Below are positions 5,435-6,096 of a stretch of 6,096 nucleotides of DNA, in pieces. How positions within the stretch are numbered: the first letter of the stretch is position 1; each line of letters begins with the position of its first letter. This stretch comes from Fidelibacterota bacterium (lineage in GTDB: Bacteria > Fidelibacterota > Marinisomatia > Marinisomatales > CAZVFT01), in NCBI GenBank assembly GCA_014381485.1, contig JACNLN010000168.1, positions 1 to 6,096 on the forward strand, written 5' to 3'. Under the pieces are notes generated by a model that worked only from the letters and a program-made list of their open reading frames with translations, did no database searches and had not been told where the DNA came from. The position numbers and the translations under genes were made by a program.

Positions 5435-5626
5435 ATGGAAGAAAAAATAAAAACCAATACTAGTATTAAGTTTAAACCAGATTACCGATGGCCAGCTGAG
5501 CGATCCAACAAAAATTGTCCTAAATGTAACACCCCATTAACCTTGAATGAAAATAGACCGGAGTATATGGGAAAGCCGTGGTGGTGTAATGTATGTAAAT
5601 GGCAATTTAGTGACGAAGAAGTATAG
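5435..5626 (+). CDS. Small zinc-ribbon protein, 63 residues
   Basis: I do not recognise a named family. The protein has a basic, probably unstructured N-terminus (1-26) and then a clean zinc-ribbon: CPKC (Cys28, Cys31), 19 intervening residues, and CNVC (Cys51, Cys54) flanked by the aromatic pairs WW and KW. The four cysteines should bind one Zn2+. The short acidic tail ends SDEEV. Zinc ribbons of this size bind nucleic acid or proteins, but nothing visible decides which. The pattern of two CxxC knuckles with conserved tryptophans and coherent coding composition makes it a real gene despite its size. ATG 5435 is the only in-frame ATG upstream of the ribbon that gives a sensible N-terminus; AAAGGA lies 18 bases upstream, too far for a normal Shine-Dalgarno. 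It is 104 bases after the PEGA gene, same strand, probably not tightly coupled to it. Confidence 0.72.
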   Translation: MEEKIKTNTSIKFKPDYRWPAERSNKNCPKCNTPLTLNENRPEYMGKPWWCNVCKWQFSDEEV

Positions 5627-5660
5627 CTATTTCGGTTCCAGATTTTCCCTGATCCACTAA

Positions 5661-6053
5661 TTATTGCTTTGTAAAATATTCAGGATGTTCTTTTTTAATC
5701 TCGTCTACTACCCATCTGACAAGTACTGCATCATCTAAATAACCTAATATATCAATAGAATCCGGGATTTCATCTTTCTCTTTGATAAAATAACTCAGAG
5801 CAAATATTATCATCCGTTCTACATCATCTGTTATATGATTGACTTCTGTAAGAAGGATATACAATCGCTCAACATCCCTGATCAAATCAACAATAAATGT
5901 GGAATAGATCTTTACTCTCATTAATTCCTGAAGTTTACCGGGTATTTTCTTGAGAACTTCCTTCTCCATCGATAATAATGTGTTACTGATTTGCTCACGA
6001 TATCGGATGATATCCTCTTGAGTTAATTGAAAGGAAACCGGTGTGTTCTCCAT
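5661..6053 (-). CDS. Small YkvA/DUF1232-like protein
   Basis: The 130-residue product is mostly helical and has no signal peptide. Its C-terminal part (about 80-120) reads MIIFALSYFIKEKDEIPDSI then DILGYLDDAVLVRWVV. That matches the core of the DUF1232/YkvA family, whose typical form is ALxYFxxPxDLIPDxxPxxGxxDDAxVL. The Ile-Pro-Asp and Gly-x-x-Asp-Asp residues (96-98, 104-108) are kept. The molecular role of the family is unknown. In many relatives this segment is hydrophobic and membrane-associated; here KEKDE replaces the usual first hydrophobic/Pro part, so the protein may be peripheral or soluble. The N-terminal 80 residues are charged helices without a family I recognise. ATG 6053 has a good AGGAG (6060-6064) six bases upstream. 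It converges on the zinc-ribbon gene with 34 bases between stops and no clear bidirectional terminator. Confidence 0.72.
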   Translation of the reverse strand: MENTPVSFQLTQEDIIRYREQISNTLLSMEKEVLKKIPGKLQELMRVKIYSTFIVDLIRDVERLYILLTEVNHITDDVERMIIFALSYFIKEKDEIPDSIDILGYLDDAVLVRWVVDEIKKEHPEYFTKQ

Positions 6054-6071
6054 TACCTACTCCTATTTTAG

Positions 6072-6089
6072 ATTGTTTTTTGTGACAAT
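6072..6089. promoter_or_regulatory. Inverted repeat upstream of the YkvA-like gene
   Basis: ATTGT (6072-6076) and ACAAT (6085-6089) form an inverted repeat with an eight-base T-rich spacer, 18 bases before the ATG and directly upstream of its Shine-Dalgarno. On the minus strand it contains TTGTCA, a -35-like hexamer, but no -10 at a proper distance. It closely resembles the palindrome at 5362-5381. It could be an operator or only AT-rich chance similarity. Confidence 0.28.
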
Positions 6090-6096
6090 TAAGTAA

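Noticed and set aside
1..6096. CRISPR array, prophage, transposase, toxin-antitoxin or defence system
   Set aside because: There are no regularly spaced direct repeats and no proteins of these classes; every substantial frame is accounted for by the genes listed.

Overview
The window looks like a chromosomal segment of an AT-rich, Gram-negative (diderm) bacterium. The diderm call rests on two lipoproteins with clear lipoboxes, an RlpA-type septal/cell-wall factor and a PEGA-domain envelope protein. The N-terminus of the large TPR lipoprotein (Cys followed by AYFNTFYNA) is a pattern I associate with the FCB group and relatives such as Bacteroidota, Ignavibacteriota, Calditrichota and Marinimicrobia. 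That placement is an inference and I cannot name a genus.

Layout: positions 1-550 carry no supportable gene. They hold a striking GC-rich, multi-hairpin element (214-290) with a weak promoter-like sequence just before it, and two mutually exclusive hairpins (438-471). Positions 551-4580 are a tightly packed minus-strand operon read in the order TPR lipoprotein, pyrK, pyrD, rlpA. The junctions are an 11-nt overlap, a 2-nt gap and another 11-nt overlap. Positions 4581-4844 are a divergent intergenic region containing a 77-bp imperfect palindrome (4601-4677) and a short perfect hairpin (4716-4733). On the plus strand follow a PEGA-domain membrane-anchored protein (4845-5330) and a 63-residue zinc-ribbon protein (5435-5626). 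A convergent minus-strand gene for a small YkvA/DUF1232-like protein (5661-6053) closes the window.

How the genes work together: pyrK and pyrD encode the two subunits of an NAD-linked class 1B dihydroorotate dehydrogenase, the fourth step of pyrimidine synthesis. They sit between two envelope lipoprotein genes, a TPR scaffold and RlpA, and the overlaps suggest translational coupling. There is no obvious biochemical link between pyrimidine synthesis and the envelope genes, so the cluster may reflect growth-linked co-expression. The PEGA, zinc-ribbon and YkvA-like genes are ordinary poorly characterised genes.

No CRISPR array, intact transposase, phage gene, toxin-antitoxin pair or recognisable defence system is present. 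The least explained parts are the non-coding structured elements at 214-290 and 4601-4677. I regard both as probable dispersed palindromic repeats (REP/MITE-like), but copy number elsewhere in the genome cannot be judged from this window. Several start codons were moved inward from the longest possible reading frame (rlpA, pyrK and the TPR gene), for reasons given in each entry.
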